Made by a program: the position numbers and the translations under genes. The notes beneath the pieces are model-generated. The model ran no database searches. It saw only the letters and a list, made by a program, of their open reading frames with translations, and was not told the DNA's origin. From Acidimicrobiales bacterium (GTDB taxonomy: Bacteria > Actinomycetota > Acidimicrobiia > Acidimicrobiales > Poriferisodalaceae): DNA of 64,000 nucleotides. The stretch covers positions 1 to 64,000 of the forward strand of contig JASLTG010000014.1 of the NCBI GenBank assembly GCA_030743005.1. The letters run 5' to 3'. Below are positions 17,249 through 25,465 of this stretch, one piece after another (the first letter of the stretch is position 1; every line of letters starts with the position of its first letter).

Positions 17249-18910
17249 ATGACTAACGACGCTGAATTGGATTATGAAGTCGTTGTTGTGGGTGCAGGCG
17301 TCGCCGGCATCTACCAAATCAAGCGACTGACAGACATGGGAATCAAGGCGACTGTGTTAGAGGCCGACCCTGATTTAGGGGGCACCTGGTACAACAATCG
17401 TTACCCGGGTGCACGGTTCGACTCGGAAAGCTACACCTACGGCTACTCGTTCTCTCGGGAGGTTCTCAACGAGTGGCACTGGAAAGAGATGTTCTCCGGG
17501 CAGCCCGAAAATCTCAAGTACCTCAACTTCGTCGCAGATAAATTCAATTTGCGAGAACATATGCAATTCGACTGTCGCGTCCAGTCAGCCGTCTTTGACG
17601 AAACAAACGAATTATGGAAAATCCAGGTATCCGACGGACGCGCCCTAACCTGTCGAATTCTCATCCTTGCGTTAGGCCTACTCTCCCAACCGACCATGCC
17701 TCGGATCGAAGGGGTAGAAAACTTCAAGGGACGTTCGTGGCATACCTATGGGTGGCCACATGAAGAAGTTGACCTCAGCGATCAACGCGTCGGCATCATC
17801 GGCACTGGCGCAACAGCCATCCAAGTCATCGGTGAGATAGCCGACAAGGTCGGTGAGCTAACCGTTTTCCAACGACGACCCAACTGGGTAGCTCCACTCA
17901 ACAACAGCGAAATCAGCGCCGAACAGATGGAAGACATCCGCGAACGGTACGACGAGATCTTCGAAACCTGCGCTCGCACCCCGGGTGGTTTCGAACACGA
18001 ACCAGACCGACGAGGCTTCTATGAGGTCACTCAAGAAGAACGCTACGAACTTTGGGATCGCCTCTATGACGAATCAGGTTTCAGTATTTGGTTGAAAAAC
18101 TTCCGAGAAATTTTCACCGACGAAGAAGCCAATGCGGAAGTATCTGCATACATAGCTGAACGCATACGCGGCCGAGTTGACGACCCAGCTATCGCAGAAA
18201 AACTGATCCCTAAAGACCATGGTTTTGGCGTTCAACGAGTGCCAATGGAAACTGGCTACTTAGAGGCATACAACCGAGGCAACGTCCGCCTTGTTGACAT
18301 CAACGAGACCCCGTTGGAGCGAATAACCGAAAAAGGAATTCGTACCACCGAACAAGAATTTGAGTTCGACATAATCGTGTATGCGACAGGATTCGATGCG
18401 ATCACCGGTTCGTTCGACCACATCGACATTCGAGGCCGAGACGGACTCACCCTTAGAGAAAAATGGTTCGATAACCCCACCACCTTCCTAGGGATGATGG
18501 TCTCAGGATTTCCTAACTTATTGATGCCCTCAGGACCTCAGAGCGGCTCCGCTTCCACGAATTATCCGCGCGGCATTGAAAACGGGGTGAACTGGTGCAC
18601 CGAACTGCTCGACTACATGTCGGAACGAGACCTCAAGTATCTCGAAGCAACTGAAGATGCAGAGAAACGTTGGACCGATCACGTCGTCAAAATGTATTCA
18701 GTGATGCTGATGCGCAAAGCCCAGTCCTGGTTCACCGGCTACAACAGCAACGTCGAAGGCCATGAAGCTGGGAAAGTCCGCTACATGGTTTACAACGGCG
18801 GAACCCCCAAATATGTTGCATCGCTCAACGACGTCGCATCCAACGATTATGAAGGCATCCGTTTCACCGCCGACACCAAAGATCCCAGCGACGTCATAGC
18901 TGCCGGCTGA
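17249..18910 (+). CDS. Baeyer-Villiger monooxygenase (cyclohexanone monooxygenase type)
   Basis: 553 residues. A flavoprotein that would use NADPH and O2 to insert oxygen next to a ketone. Two Rossmann motifs (VVVGAGVAGIYQIK near the start, GIIGTGATAIQVIGEIA near residue 180) flank the BVMO fingerprint FKGRSWHTYGWP, which fits FxGxxxHxxxWP exactly. GGTWYNNRYPGARFD and the late YATGFDAITG are also typical. ATG 17249 is preceded by AAGGGA at eight bases; a GTG at 17231 is in frame. It has no close co-directional partner downstream. Cyclic or steroid ketones are plausible substrates from the family, not from the sequence. Confidence 0.92.
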   Translation: MTNDAELDYEVVVVGAGVAGIYQIKRLTDMGIKATVLEADPDLGGTWYNNRYPGARFDSESYTYGYSFSREVLNEWHWKEMFSGQPENLKYLNFVADKFNLREHMQFDCRVQSAVFDETNELWKIQVSDGRALTCRILILALGLLSQPTMPRIEGVENFKGRSWHTYGWPHEEVDLSDQRVGIIGTGATAIQVIGEIADKVGELTVFQRRPNWVAPLNNSEISAEQMEDIRERYDEIFETCARTPGGFEHEPDRRGFYEVTQEERYELWDRLYDESGFSIWLKNFREIFTDEEANAEVSAYIAERIRGRVDDPAIAEKLIPKDHGFGVQRVPMETGYLEAYNRGNVRLVDINETPLERITEKGIRTTEQEFEFDIIVYATGFDAITGSFDHIDIRGRDGLTLREKWFDNPTTFLGMMVSGFPNLLMPSGPQSGSASTNYPRGIENGVNWCTELLDYMSERDLKYLEATEDAEKRWTDHVVKMYSVMLMRKAQSWFTGYNSNVEGHEAGKVRYMVYNGGTPKYVASLNDVASNDYEGIRFTADTKDPSDVIAAG

Positions 18911-18945
18911 AACCTCTCATTTCAGAGGTCGGAGAATTCCGCCAG

Positions 18946-19596
18946 CTACAGGTTGTCGTCGCGAGTCGCGAGCTCACTGATATTGCCCACACAGTCGGGA
19001 CACAGGTGCCGACGATCATAAACACTTTCATTGCGGAGACGACCGAACCGGTCAGCCCACCGTTCATTCCACAGAACTGCATCATCTTGCTCATGATCTG
19101 GAAATAACGAAAAACTAACACCGCAGAGCTGGCACACAACAAGACCTAACTGGTGCAACAAGGACGCCCGCATCCGCTGGGTAGGATGGTTCAACGGCGC
19201 GGGAACTGTTCTGTGGCAACGCCTATCGCTATCAATCCGAAGCAGGCCTATACCCAGATACAACGCCGTATCAATCTGCTCGTCGGTGAATTCTTCACTC
19301 CCCAGATAGCACGCCAAATACGTCCGATCTGCATGGACTGACTGGGCGCTTGTCTCACCACACACCGAAGTAAATCTCTTGGTAGAAGGCCGAATTAGGA
19401 CCGTGATCAGTTCAAAGTCTCCAACAAGGTAACCACCGACATGGCGGATACCTACGGCGTCTGGACGAGGGTCACGGATAGTTTTGGGACTGTCGGGCGT
19501 CAGGAGACATCCGAGACCAGACGGATCAGACAGCCAAGAAGACACAGCGTCCTTCAAGGCCAGTTCGTCGACTTTGTTTGTTGTTGGGCGAGTCAT
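18946..19596 (-). CDS. Putative PD-(D/E)XK-like protein with C-terminal zinc-binding motif
   Basis: 216 residues, not a named family that I know. The first 140 residues have the layout of small restriction-endonuclease-fold proteins: an RPDAVGI strand, then GDFELITVLIRPSTKRF, an alpha helix ending in ADRTYLACYL, and LGIGLLRID. However, the expected E-x-K is ELITV...RP here, so catalysis is doubtful. The C-terminal third has CQLCG and CPDC, a likely zinc knuckle. No neighbouring defence genes are visible. It could be a nuclease relative involved in DNA repair or an inactive regulator. It lies between the BVMO (convergent) and the nitroreductase (divergent). Confidence 0.55.
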   Translation of the reverse strand: MTRPTTNKVDELALKDAVSSWLSDPSGLGCLLTPDSPKTIRDPRPDAVGIRHVGGYLVGDFELITVLIRPSTKRFTSVCGETSAQSVHADRTYLACYLGSEEFTDEQIDTALYLGIGLLRIDSDRRCHRTVPAPLNHPTQRMRASLLHQLGLVVCQLCGVSFSLFPDHEQDDAVLWNERWADRFGRLRNESVYDRRHLCPDCVGNISELATRDDNL

Positions 19597-19663
19597 GTCG
19601 ATTAGCCAGACTACTAATGCCGGGTCAACTGTCCTAACTGATTCCTTCTAGCCGACTTTGTTC

Positions 19664-19675
19664 TAGAGTCGAATT
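19664..19675 (+). promoter_or_regulatory. Leaderless promoter -10 box
   Basis: TAGAGT six bases before the ATG at 19676; no ribosome site upstream. Confidence 0.55.
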
Positions 19676-20491
19676 ATGAAGTTGTTCTCACAGGGGAAAC
19701 TCGATACCAAAAAGCTTCAAAATTTTGTCGGACTCGCAAGTTCACGAAGAAGCGTTAGAAGCTTCGACCCAGGAGAGCGAGTACCTAGAGAGACGTTAGA
19801 GAAAATTGCTGATGCCGGGCGTTGGGCCCCTTCAGGAGCAAATTCCCAACCATGGGAAATATGTGTGATCGAAGACCCGGAACGAGTACGAGAAGTCGCG
19901 TCTGTGATGGCAAGTCAAGCTGATCGACTCAACGAACACTGCAAGGGATTCCCTCATGTCCACAAGAAACACTGGGTCCACGACTCGGTTGCATTGATGG
20001 CCGTCTTCGTTGACCCCCGTTGGGCCGACACATACCCAGTAGCGCTTGACTCCGACCTCGATCGAATTGAGTACGCGGAGAATCGCTCCAATATCTTGCT
20101 CGTCTCGGTGGGAGCAGCGATTCAAAACCTGCAACTAGCTACAACAGCGGTAGGTCTGACCAGTGCATGGCTTTCGGGCGGAGGTGAACCCGAAACAGCT
20201 CGGGCATTACAAACACTGCTTGGTTTTCCCTCTAGCCATATTCCCTATGGCATTGTTCCTATTGGGTGGCCCCGCCGAAAAGCGGAGAGCCGATGGCGGC
20301 GGCCAATTGACGAAGTGATCCATTGGAACCAGGCGGTAGACACAAACTTACGGAGCCAGGATGACATCGATCACTACCTCGCTAAAGAGCGTCGACACTC
20401 AATTTATAAAGACGCAGAAGCTAGAGATCAGCACGTAGAAAAGATGCCTACCGACGGAGAAATCGACGCAGTAGACGACGGAAATCAGTGA
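19676..20491 (+). CDS. Nitroreductase-family flavoprotein
   Basis: 271 residues. FMN enzymes of this fold reduce nitro groups, quinones or enoyl bonds with NAD(P)H, or act in unusual dehalogenations. Visible features: SSRRSVRSFDPGERV with the FMN-phosphate arginines, GRWAPSGANSQPWE, the NILLVSVGAAIQNLQLAT helix and the C-terminal PIGWPRRK FMN-contact region. The roughly 50-residue tail after VIHWNQAV is an extension beyond the usual core. It has its own leaderless promoter and probably stands alone. Confidence 0.88.
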   Translation: MKLFSQGKLDTKKLQNFVGLASSRRSVRSFDPGERVPRETLEKIADAGRWAPSGANSQPWEICVIEDPERVREVASVMASQADRLNEHCKGFPHVHKKHWVHDSVALMAVFVDPRWADTYPVALDSDLDRIEYAENRSNILLVSVGAAIQNLQLATTAVGLTSAWLSGGGEPETARALQTLLGFPSSHIPYGIVPIGWPRRKAESRWRRPIDEVIHWNQAVDTNLRSQDDIDHYLAKERRHSIYKDAEARDQHVEKMPTDGEIDAVDDGNQ

Positions 20492-20693
20492 ACCCTTCAC
20501 CGCGTTGAGTGTCGCGTTCTCTGAGCTCTGCTAGCGATCCGCAGCCGCAATCTTCTATTTCAGGGTCGCCCAGATGGCGATGCGGGCATCCCAGTTGATG
20601 GTCAAGAAACACGACGCATTCGTACTTGTTACCCGTGGGACCCACTCGCATATAGCGCTGAGCGCCCCCAGCGAACCTTCTGTCGAACTTCAT
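20448..20693 (-). CDS. Possible small Cys/His-rich protein
   Basis: Covers most of the 328-base gap between the nitroreductase and the next gene, overlapping the nitroreductase end by 44 bases in convergent orientation. From ATG 20693 it encodes 81 residues with HQLGCPHRHLGDPEIEDCGCG, a cluster of Cys and His that could bind zinc. No good ribosome site or TAnnnT box supports the start, and the frame is also open upstream to 20750. It may be a chance frame. The plus strand of this gap shows no convincing gene. Confidence 0.3.
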   Translation of the reverse strand: MKFDRRFAGGAQRYMRVGPTGNKYECVVFLDHQLGCPHRHLGDPEIEDCGCGSLAELRERDTQRGEGFTDFRRLLRRFLRR

Positions 20694-20819
20694 GAACCGA
20701 GCGTAGCCTCCGAACGACTCACACTGATGCAGCGAAATACCACCCACCAAAGGCCGGCCACCTTGCTTTGGCGCGGCGCAACGGTTTGACTGGTTTCAAG
20801 TCAAGAGAAAGGCATTCAA

Positions 20820-21137
20820 GTGATATCTGTTGCAACTCGTTGGGAAGGCACTCCTGAAGCAATGCGTGCTGTTGAGGCGGGATCTCGAGCCGCTAAAGCT
20901 CAACACGAATCGTGGGGTGCGAAGAACCCTCGTCTTATGAGACCTGTCACCGGAACTGGCGGCATGGAGATGGCTTTGTACGTCACCGATTTTGAGTCGA
21001 TGGAAGATTACGGACGTTTTTGGGATCAAGTTTCGGCCAGTGATTGGTTCGTTCAGCTGCAGACAGATGTAGCAGCGGCGTTCCCAGGACTTCGGATGGC
21101 AGACACAGTCGTCATGTATGACGCGATTGCCGACTGA
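20820..21137 (+). CDS. Small dimeric alpha/beta-barrel-like protein
   Basis: 105 residues from a GTG start behind an AGAGAAAGG site. The order of elements (SVATRWEGTPEAMRAV, a GGMEMALYVTDFESMEDYGRFWDQV segment and a terminal MADTVVMYDAI strand) fits small DABB/NIPSNAP-like monomers that dimerise. Such proteins include monooxygenases and stress proteins, but no catalytic residues are evident. Two other proteins of similar size and layout lie within 3 kb (22797 and 23216). Confidence 0.65.
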   Translation: MISVATRWEGTPEAMRAVEAGSRAAKAQHESWGAKNPRLMRPVTGTGGMEMALYVTDFESMEDYGRFWDQVSASDWFVQLQTDVAAAFPGLRMADTVVMYDAIAD

Positions 21138-21156
21138 AGATCATATCGACGACAGA

Positions 21157-21198
21157 TAAAACGCCTGCAGCCTGCTCTACGAATGGAGCGGCCGCAGG
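21157..21198 (-). terminator. Intrinsic terminator of cspA
   Basis: On the minus strand a long hairpin (CCTGC...GCAGG outer arms, GAGC/GCTC inner arms, loop of eight) is followed by CGTTTTAT. It lies 27 bases past the cspA stop and may also act weakly on the convergent plus-strand gene. Confidence 0.7.
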
Positions 21199-21224
21199 GT
21201 TATCTAGAATTAATGTTGCTAGCT

Positions 21225-21425
21225 CTAAACGGCACGCACATTCTGGGCTTCTTCGCCCTTGCGGCCTTCACCAATCTCAAATTCGACCGTTTGGCCTTCC
21301 TCCAAAGAGCGGTATCCCGACCCTTCGATGTTTGAGTAGTGAACGAAGACGTCTGCTCCGTCTTCACGCGATATAAATCCGAAGCCCTTCTGAGCGTTGA
21401 AGAACTTCACTGTTCCTTGTGGCAT
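21225..21425 (-). CDS. cspA: Cold-shock protein
   Basis: 66 residues, a single cold-shock domain that binds single-stranded RNA and DNA and melts RNA structure. RNP1-type KGFGFISRE and RNP2-type VFVHYSNI motifs are intact. The sequence is of the common actinobacterial CspA type with an [11 protein letters not shown] tail. It has a separate upstream leader of over 100 bases before the next gene, room for the usual cold-shock 5' UTR, and a strong terminator after it, so it is monocistronic. Confidence 0.96.
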   Translation of the reverse strand: MPQGTVKFFNAQKGFGFISREDGADVFVHYSNIEGSGYRSLEEGQTVEFEIGEGRKGEEAQNVRAV

Positions 21426-21546
21426 TGATTGCCCTCAATTTCTTTCTACACGAGTGCAAAATAAGTCTGCACCCCCTGACCCTACAGAGCGTTACCGCGA
21501 TCACCAATAAGAAAGCGGACTTTCAGCGGTAGGGGCTGGACCGCTG

Positions 21547-22767
21547 CTACTTGTCTGCGCTCATCAATAAAGCCGCCAGATAAGTCGTAATGGGAAGAGC
21601 TGCCACAAGTCCGATTGACCCACACAGAGTCCTAACTAGCTCAATAGCAATCAATTCGGAGTTAGCAACATCTGCGAGAGACTGTTCAGAGACAGCGAAC
21701 AATAGAAGCAGAGGGATGCTTGAGCCCGCATAAGCCAACAAGAGGGTGTTGACCGTTGATGCAATGTGCTCTCTGCCGACGCGTAGTCCAGACATTGTCA
21801 ATTGCGTTGCCGATAACTCATTGTCGCGAGCACGAAGTTCCAACACCGTGGCCGCTTGAGTGACCGTCACATCATCTAGCGCCCCCAAAGCCGCAATTAT
21901 GGTGCCTCCCAAAAGAAGGCCTCGCACATCAAGACTTTCCGCCAGAAACGGCAGCACAAATGCTTCCTCACTCGAATAGCCAGAGAATTTCGCGAGCTCA
22001 AAAAAGGCCCACGAAATACCTAACGTCAACCCCAAAGCGATCAGAGTCCCGGCGAGCGCAACCGTTGTCATAAGGCTAAAACCATGAGTGAAATACAAAC
22101 TGAAGAAGGCAATCGCTGCTGCAGCTACGACGCACACCAAGACGGGGTCGTTCCCATCAAGAACCGACGGCGCGACAAACTTGACCAGCATTAGGACGGT
22201 TCCACCCATGGCGAACAGTGCCAGCAAACCACGAACCCTGGCCAAACAAATAACCGTGACCGCAAATATCAGGATTAGCCACCAAAGAGAGGCCATCCGA
22301 TCTCGGTCTTGGTAGTAGTAAGAATTCGTAACGGGATCAAAGCCCAAAATCACACTGTCGCCGACTGCTAACTGCGGAAAGGTCGGGTCAAATGACGTGT
22401 TGACTTCTGGCAAAACGACTAGTGAACCGCTTTCGGGACCTTCTTGTACGACAACGGTCACGTTGCGGCAGACCTCAACTTCAGAAGAAATTGAATAGCC
22501 GCAACTGGATTCGCTGGCTTCATGAACTGTTGCCTTAAGCAACTCGGAAGTTAAGGCAATGTCTTGGGCATTTCTTCGTATTTCTTCAGATCTTTCGGCG
22601 TTGGGCCAAAGGGCAAAAATACCAATAAGAGTGGCGACTGCCGCCATAACTAGCAGCGTGGCGATGAGACGAAAGACCAGTGACTTCCTCACAGCATCCC
22701 GTCCCCAAGAAGGAGATGACGAGTGAGTGTGAGGAACACTGTGTGATTCAAATTCGTTCTGACTCAT
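21547..22767 (-). CDS. YibE/F-family membrane protein
   Basis: 406 residues. One N-terminal membrane segment (about residues 30-52), an extracytoplasmic domain of about 110 residues with a cysteine pair, then seven or so membrane helices. The features SLYFTHGFSLMTTVALAGT and GALDDVTVTQAATVLELR are the YibE/F signature. The family is widespread but of unsettled function; a transport role is usually guessed. The start follows an AAAGG site. It is downstream of the NIPSNAP-like gene on the same strand (29 bp gap). Confidence 0.85.
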   Translation of the reverse strand: MSQNEFESHSVPHTHSSSPSWGRDAVRKSLVFRLIATLLVMAAVATLIGIFALWPNAERSEEIRRNAQDIALTSELLKATVHEASESSCGYSISSEVEVCRNVTVVVQEGPESGSLVVLPEVNTSFDPTFPQLAVGDSVILGFDPVTNSYYYQDRDRMASLWWLILIFAVTVICLARVRGLLALFAMGGTVLMLVKFVAPSVLDGNDPVLVCVVAAAAIAFFSLYFTHGFSLMTTVALAGTLIALGLTLGISWAFFELAKFSGYSSEEAFVLPFLAESLDVRGLLLGGTIIAALGALDDVTVTQAATVLELRARDNELSATQLTMSGLRVGREHIASTVNTLLLAYAGSSIPLLLLFAVSEQSLADVANSELIAIELVRTLCGSIGLVAALPITTYLAALLMSADK

Positions 22768-22796
22768 TCAACCTTTCAAGTTGGAGCATCTCCGGT

Positions 22797-23129
22797 TCAG
22801 GGTCTCGGGCCCCAAGGAGCTGACTGCATGAGTTGTATTTCTTGTCTTTGCAGCAAAGGTCGGAGCTGAACTGCGAAAGCCATGAAATCGTCGTCGTTAA
22901 ACAAATTTTTCCAAAATGCGCGCCGCTCGCCATCGCTACTGAAGCGCCACAGATGAATGAGTTGGTGGAGTGGTCCGGTGTCCGAAACGAAGTAACCGAC
23001 CAGGAACTCAGAGTGACCTCCAGCTTCGAGGGCTGGCCATCCCTCGTTGGAGTACAACTCCAGGACCTTGCTCATTTGGCCGACGTTTACGTCGTAGGTT
23101 CGGCGTTCGTACAGTTCTAGTTCAGCCAT
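22797..23129 (-). CDS. NIPSNAP-family protein
   Basis: 110 residues: ELYERRTYDVNVGQMSKVLELYSNEGWPAL at the N-terminus is the typical NIPSNAP opening, followed by VGYFVSDTGPLHQLIHLWRFSS, which completes the ferredoxin-like barrel. Members dimerise; in bacteria they often accompany catabolic oxygenases, but no catalytic role is established. A TAnnnT box precedes the ATG at six bases. It probably forms a short operon with the YibE/F gene. Confidence 0.85.
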   Translation of the reverse strand: MAELELYERRTYDVNVGQMSKVLELYSNEGWPALEAGGHSEFLVGYFVSDTGPLHQLIHLWRFSSDGERRAFWKNLFNDDDFMAFAVQLRPLLQRQEIQLMQSAPWGPRP

Positions 23130-23141
23130 AACAAAACCCTA
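23130..23141 (-). promoter_or_regulatory. Leaderless promoter -10 box
   Basis: TAGGGT on the minus strand, six bases before the ATG at 23129. Confidence 0.55.
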
Positions 23142-23215
23142 GCCTGCCCAATTTAATTGGACCTTGTGTCTGACGTGACACGGCAGCAACGAGCGGTCGC
23201 TGATAGCTGCTGATG

Positions 23216-23506
23216 TCAACGAGTCCACTCGTGATGAACGTCAAGATTTCTGTAAGTGACGTCTGTCGTTGCTTGCGCCTCAGCCGCACCTTCTTGAGTC
23301 GCGTCTAGTTCGTTGTTGTCTGTCGCCGAATCCCATGATTCGAACTCCACAATGCTCACAATCTTGTCGGGAGCATCGCGATCAGCGCAAAGGATGAGTT
23401 TCTTAACCTTGGTTTCGTCGCCGGCGCTCTCGAAATAGCCCTCAATTTCAGCCCGGGCTTCTTCCATATCTCCAGATTGCTCCACTACTTGAATAAATTT
23501 CATCAT
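23216..23506 (-). CDS. Small conserved-looking protein, DABB-like
   Basis: 96 residues from ATG 23506, which follows GAAGG; the open frame extends to 23650 but the extension has no ribosome site and an uncharacteristic composition. The layout KFIQVVEQSG, a helix EEARAEIEGYFESA, a KKLILCADRDA strand, KIVSIVEFES and a short helix suggests a ferredoxin-like fold. No catalytic motif. Function unknown. Confidence 0.6.
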   Translation of the reverse strand: MMKFIQVVEQSGDMEEARAEIEGYFESAGDETKVKKLILCADRDAPDKIVSIVEFESWDSATDNNELDATQEGAAEAQATTDVTYRNLDVHHEWTR

Positions 23507-23718
23507 TTCACCTTCGTAAGATCTGATGGATACTGAACTTGACGCCTTCGTTCTAGCAGGCGTTTCAATCCGTGCCAAAGCAGCCCGGAGGACAGATCGT
23601 CGGATTTGAAGCTCAATCAGAGTGAATGAAAAACGACTGAACGTCCACAAATTGCTTGTCGCAAATGATGTAATTGGATCCGGTCCCCATAGCCAATCAT
23701 GTAGGAGCTTGAAGCTAG

Positions 23719-24435
23719 ATGTCCTCGGAAATTAATGACCTGGAACGATTGATTGCCTTACGAGACTCAGGCGAAATTGACGAAACAGAGTTCAACACCT
23801 TGAAACAACAGTTGTTGACTCCAGCAACGACCGAACCGCCAAACAGTGAGGAGCGCAAACAACTGGTAGGCCTCACGGTGGTAGTGACGCTTTTGGTTTG
23901 TGGTGCAGTGTTCGGTATCTACAAAGCGGTCTCTGGTTCCTCAGAGGACAGACCCACACAAGAACAAGTGTTCATCGACCAATTTGTTTCAACCGGAGTG
24001 GCAACAGATTTCGGTGGACTGGGCGAAATCGGGTTTGGGTCCTCAGATGCCCGCTGCGTCGGCGGAGGTCTTGTCGACCGAGTGGGCATGGACGCTCTGA
24101 ACGCCACTGGTGTCGCTTGGTTGACCTCAGATGAGCTTCCACCCGAGTTCACGACACCGTTCCTTGAATCAATGAGTGACTGCGTTGACCTTAAAGAACT
24201 TGCGGCAATCGGCATGGCCGAAGGAGCTGAGATCGATGTGGAATTGTTCGAATGTGCGTTAGAAGATCTCTCCGAAATGGAATTGATTCAACTGTTGTCG
24301 GTACCAACCGATGACTTCGAGTTCGATGAGGACGCGGCGGCCCGAATCTTGTTCCCAGTGATAGGAAACCTGTTCGATTGTGCAGCCGAACTGCCTGACG
24401 TCGACCTTGACAAACTTATGGATTTTGACTGGTAG
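23719..24435 (+). CDS. SHOCT-domain membrane-anchored protein
   Basis: 238 residues. Residues about 5-35 (DLERLIALRDSGEIDETEFNTLKQQLL) are a SHOCT (short C-terminal-type) module, placed here at the N-terminus in the cytoplasm. One membrane helix follows (about 48-70), then an acidic extracytoplasmic domain of about 160 residues with four cysteines likely in disulfides, e.g. DARCVGG and FDCAAEL. Function unknown; SHOCT modules are thought to mediate oligomerisation. It converges with the small membrane protein gene, overlapping it by 20 bases. Confidence 0.7.
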   Translation: MSSEINDLERLIALRDSGEIDETEFNTLKQQLLTPATTEPPNSEERKQLVGLTVVVTLLVCGAVFGIYKAVSGSSEDRPTQEQVFIDQFVSTGVATDFGGLGEIGFGSSDARCVGGGLVDRVGMDALNATGVAWLTSDELPPEFTTPFLESMSDCVDLKELAAIGMAEGAEIDVELFECALEDLSEMELIQLLSVPTDDFEFDEDAAARILFPVIGNLFDCAAELPDVDLDKLMDFDW

Positions 24436-24844
24436 AACCGCTTTGTCGACCTACATGTGATCCATAAAAGTGGATAGCGCCAGCGATGATGCATGCCCAC
24501 GCCCCCCAGGCTAAGAACGAAGTTTCAAGGATCAGCTTCAACAAAAGAGCGGCCAACATCACCGCATTAACGATAAAGAGCACCTCTTCCCAGGTTTTAC
24601 CTTGAGGGCTTTCTGGAAGTTTGTCGCTACCGAGTACATGAGCAAACGAGATCAGCAGAGAAATTGCCACCGCAAGAAGTGCGACAATCCCCAACAGAGC
24701 ATTCGGTGCTTGAATCGCAGATTGAGACAAGCCCCAAGATCCGCTCCCGAATTGGTGCCAAGGAGCGAAAATTAAGAACAGAAAAAGAATTGGGCCGCTA
24801 GGCAACATCAATTGAAATCGGCGATCAAGGTTTTGAAAATCCAT
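24416..24844 (-). CDS. Small four-helix membrane protein
   Basis: 142 residues from ATG 24844, chosen because GAGGA lies seven bases before it; frames from 24850 and 24949 are open too. About four hydrophobic segments: GPILFLFLIFAPW, LLGIVALLAVAISLLISFA, VLFIVNAVMLAALLLKLIL and WACIIAGAIHFY. The sequence resembles small actinobacterial proteins of unknown function that have short loops and a cytoplasmic tail. Its end overlaps the SHOCT gene in convergent orientation. Confidence 0.7.
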   Translation of the reverse strand: MDFQNLDRRFQLMLPSGPILFLFLIFAPWHQFGSGSWGLSQSAIQAPNALLGIVALLAVAISLLISFAHVLGSDKLPESPQGKTWEEVLFIVNAVMLAALLLKLILETSFLAWGAWACIIAGAIHFYGSHVGRQSGSTSQNP

Positions 24845-24957
24845 ATCCATTCCTCTATTCGGGAAGCCAGGTATCCAGTGATGATAAGGGATAGATGAGT
24901 CCCGGAAAGTGAATTGAAACGTCTCCGGACTCCTGAATGTCTGAATCACCGCTGGTC

Positions 24958-24969
24958 TAGAGTCATCAG
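24958..24969 (+). promoter_or_regulatory. Leaderless promoter -10 box
   Basis: TAGAGT six bases before the ATG at 24970, identical to the box at 19664. Confidence 0.55.
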
Positions 24970-25386
24970 ATGCCCAGGGACATAACGACAGACACCGTCA
25001 ACGCCTTTGTCAGCGATTGCTACCCGCAGTTAGGCAGCCGTTGCCTCGACATTGGTGACAAATTCGCGGTTGCCGAATATGACTTAACGGGGGTAGCTCG
25101 ACGTCCAGGCGGCTATATCTCAGGACCAGACCAGTTCCAACTAGCTGATGGAGCCCTATGGTTCTTGGTTTTCGCTGTCATAGATCGATTTGAAGAGATG
25201 ACGGTAACCAGTGAACTGTCGATCAGATACCTCAGGCCCGCCGTCGGCGAAAAGCTGTATGCGCGAGCTGAGCTAGAGGCCAGAAGTCGAAGAAGTGTCG
25301 TCGGGTCAGTATCGCTGTGGTGTGACAACGATCACGAGAAGAAAGTTTCAGTCGCGCAGGGGACCTATTCACTGCCCCTAGCGTAG
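24970..25386 (+). CDS. PaaI-type hotdog thioesterase
   Basis: 138 residues with the hotdog pattern: GGYISGPDQFQLADGALWFLV, where Gln/Asp and the long helix match the PaaI type, then TVTSELSIRYLRPAVGEKLYARAEL and a final strand KVSVAQGTYSL. Such enzymes hydrolyse acyl- or aryl-CoA esters. The typical HGG motif is replaced by GPDQF, so the active-site Asn/Asp pair should be checked. It precedes the fused CoA-transferase gene (79 bp gap), fitting a CoA-ester pathway. Confidence 0.78.
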   Translation: MPRDITTDTVNAFVSDCYPQLGSRCLDIGDKFAVAEYDLTGVARRPGGYISGPDQFQLADGALWFLVFAVIDRFEEMTVTSELSIRYLRPAVGEKLYARAELEARSRRSVVGSVSLWCDNDHEKKVSVAQGTYSLPLA

Positions 25387-25465
25387 ATCGAACGGACTTA
25401 GGTAGCGTTCCCGTCACGCAAATAGAATTGAGCGGGAACTGTTTGCAATCAAAAGGGGCAATGGT

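Noticed and set aside
20574..20789. Plus-strand frame in the 328-base gap after the nitroreductase
   Set aside because: No ribosome site, no TAnnnT box and no protein-like pattern; the minus-strand frame there is slightly better but also weak.
21500..21530. GAAAG-TCCG-CTTTC mini-hairpin after the YibE/F gene
   Set aside because: Only five base pairs and a weak T-run (CTTATT); too short to call a terminator.
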